Positions 62,646-64,000 of a stretch of 64,000 bases of DNA are shown piece by piece (the first letter of the stretch is position 1; every line of letters starts with the position of its first letter). The stretch covers positions 1 to 64,000 of the forward strand of contig JBBDXA010000238.1 of assembly GCA_040902585.1 (NCBI GenBank), read 5' to 3'. The notes under the pieces were generated by a model. The model ran no database searches, had not been told where the DNA came from, and saw nothing but the letters and a program-made list of their open reading frames with translations. A program made the translations under genes and the position numbers. This stretch comes from JBBDXA01 sp040902585 (GTDB taxonomy: Bacteria; Planctomycetota; Phycisphaerae; Phycisphaerales; Phycisphaeraceae).

Positions 62646-64000
62646 ATGAAGCACGTCATCGAGCAGCTTGAATCCGTTCGCCGCACCGGCCGGTTCATGC
62701 TCATCTTCCGTCGCATCATGCAGGCCCTGACCGCGGTCATCATCGCGGCCCTCGTCTGCGGCTTCCTCGACTACCTCCTTCGACTGCCCGGCTGGCTCCG
62801 CCTGTTCGTCGGCCTCGCCTTCGCCGCGTGCCTGTCCGTCTGGCTGGTCACCCACCTGGGCCGGGCCTTCGGGTTCAGGCCCGAGCTCAGTCAGCTCGCA
62901 CTCCGCGCCGAGCGCCTGTTCCCCCAGCTTGCCGGTGCCCTCGCCAGCGGCGTCGAGTTCGCTTCGCATCCTGAAGAGTATGCCGACCCGCAGCGCACCG
63001 CGCAGCTCGCCAGCTCCAGCGCGGACGCCGCCGAGACCCGCCTTGGCCGCGAATCGCTTCGCAAACTCTTAAACCCCACGCCCACCGTTCGCACCGGAGC
63101 GCTGGCCCTGCTCATGGTGTTGCTCCTCACTGCTGTGGTCATCGCGACGCCTGATGGAGCCGCCCTCGCGGCGAAGCGATGGTTCCTGCCGCTGAGCGAT
63201 GCGGAGTGGCCGCGCAGGACGCACATCAAAGACCTGGTCCCCGATGCTCCGCAGCCTGCCGACTCGCCGCTGGGCCTTTCCGCGAAGATCGATCGCGGCT
63301 ACGCGCCCGGCATGCGCGCGTGGGCTTACTACCGCATCAAAGACCTGCGCGGCGAATACCGCCAGTGGAAGAGCGTGCTCATGAGCGAACAGGCGAGCGC
63401 TGTTTCACCGAAAGGCAACGAGCCCGCCGCGAAGGAAGGCGTCTTCGAACGCCTGATCGATCTCACCGGCGACCTGACCGACATCATGCCCGGCGAATCC
63501 GCCTACGCAGGCCTGCCCGCCGAGGGCACGACGGTGGAGTACTACTTCAGAGCAGGCGACGATTTCACCGAGCCGCGCGAAGTGCGCCTCGTGCCTCGCC
63601 CGGCTGTCACCGGCGTCACGCTCTCCATCGAGCCGCCCGCTTACGCGAAGGGCCTCGTGCAGGCTGAGACGATCGCACTGGACAAACAGTTAGGCCGCAC
63701 CGCGTCAGCGTCGGGACTTGAAGGTTCGCAGGTGCGCCTGACGGTCACGCTCAACAAGCCCGTCATCATTCCTTCCGAAGGTGAACAGGCCGCGATCAAC
63801 GCATTGATGCCTGCCTTCCGCGACATCAAGGGAGCGACGTTCAACTACAACCTGCCGCGATCCTTTGGTACGCCGCCGAGCTTCGAAATCACCTTCATCC
63901 TTCGCAAAACCGTCGAATCCCCCATTCGCCTCATCGACAGCCACGGCCTCACGCCCGCCTCCGACCGCCTCTACCGCGTCGAAGCCCGCATCGATCAGCA
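62646..64000 (+). CDS. DUF4175-like membrane protein, 3' end missing
   Basis: The frame is open from the ATG at 62646 to the end of the window (451 residues visible) and continues beyond it. Three hydrophobic helices are near the N-terminus (ALTAVIIAALVCGFLDYLL, LFVGLAFAACLSVWLV and LALLMVLLLTAVVIATPDG). A long extracytoplasmic part follows with beta-rich repeats (WAYYRIKDLRGEYRQWKSVL, VEYYFRAGDDFTEPREVRL). The pattern resembles planctomycete DUF4175 proteins, which usually accompany MoxR/DUF58/BatA blocks. That assignment is by resemblance; the C-terminal signature is outside the window. Confidence 0.75.
   Translation, partial: MKHVIEQLESVRRTGRFMLIFRRIMQALTAVIIAALVCGFLDYLLRLPGWLRLFVGLAFAACLSVWLVTHLGRAFGFRPELSQLALRAERLFPQLAGALASGVEFASHPEEYADPQRTAQLASSSADAAETRLGRESLRKLLNPTPTVRTGALALLMVLLLTAVVIATPDGAALAAKRWFLPLSDAEWPRRTHIKDLVPDAPQPADSPLGLSAKIDRGYAPGMRAWAYYRIKDLRGEYRQWKSVLMSEQASAVSPKGNEPAAKEGVFERLIDLTGDLTDIMPGESAYAGLPAEGTTVEYYFRAGDDFTEPREVRLVPRPAVTGVTLSIEPPAYAKGLVQAETIALDKQLGRTASASGLEGSQVRLTVTLNKPVIIPSEGEQAAINALMPAFRDIKGATFNYNLPRSFGTPPSFEITFILRKTVESPIRLIDSHGLTPASDRLYRVEARIDQ

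Overview
The window looks like a chromosomal segment from a GC-rich planctomycete, probably of the Phycisphaerae type. Signs of this are a secreted protease with a LEPR-like N-terminal motif (ENLEARLLMS), DUF1080, leucine-rich-repeat and YceI-like secreted proteins, the alternative GlmU-like protein, the MoxR/DUF58/BatA/von Willebrand block, and many fold-back repeats between genes. This placement is inference from gene content; there is no rRNA in the window. One 10-N assembly gap, followed by a 19-C run, lies at 32797-32825.

Layout. 1-5180 is the 3' part of a very large membrane-anchored TPR/pseudopilin-like protein. 5.5-7.7 kb holds an unknown, AT-richer gene coupled to a beta-class DNA methyltransferase. 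7.8-10.3 kb has tag, parB with two perfect parS sites in its upstream region, and a Nudix hydrolase. 10.4-23.3 kb is the most unusual block: a sensor-less histidine kinase, a membrane-anchored coiled-coil protein, a 2053-residue membrane-anchored coiled-coil protein ending in a McrB-like AAA+ domain, a DUF2357/McrC-like protein, and a degenerate Hsp70-like protein. I read it as a relative of the CoCoNuT (coiled-coil nuclease tandem) branch of McrBC-type systems. 23.3-40.2 kb is a mixed metabolic and secreted-protein region: LRR protein, nucleoside hydrolase, CDP-alcohol phosphatidyltransferase, HAD phosphatase, proA, PL10-like lyase, nucleotidyltransferase, gluconolactonase, SpoIIE-type phosphatase, YceI, DUF1080, Calx-beta protease.

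40.4-46.9 kb has an HNH nuclease with a small coupled partner, dihydrolipoamide dehydrogenase, purU, a DUF433 antitoxin, a VapBC pair and the GlmU-like protein. 47.3-50.1 kb has dnaA, a terminator, an AT-rich stretch with DnaA-box-like nonamers that I propose as oriC, and mutM. 50.1-57.3 kb is a moxR-DUF58-BatA-vWA operon. It is followed by a PEPCK-like P-loop protein (57.6-59.6 kb), a beta-helix protein, a ParDE pair and the 5' part of a DUF4175-like membrane protein that runs off the right edge.

Across the window, fold-back elements, most with a different short repeat as their arms, sit between genes. Two perfect palindromes lie in frame inside neighbouring von Willebrand domains just after the metal-binding motif. 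A separate pair of inverted copies of a GTAGACA/TGTCTAC element lies upstream of the nucleoside hydrolase and of the SpoIIE-type phosphatase.
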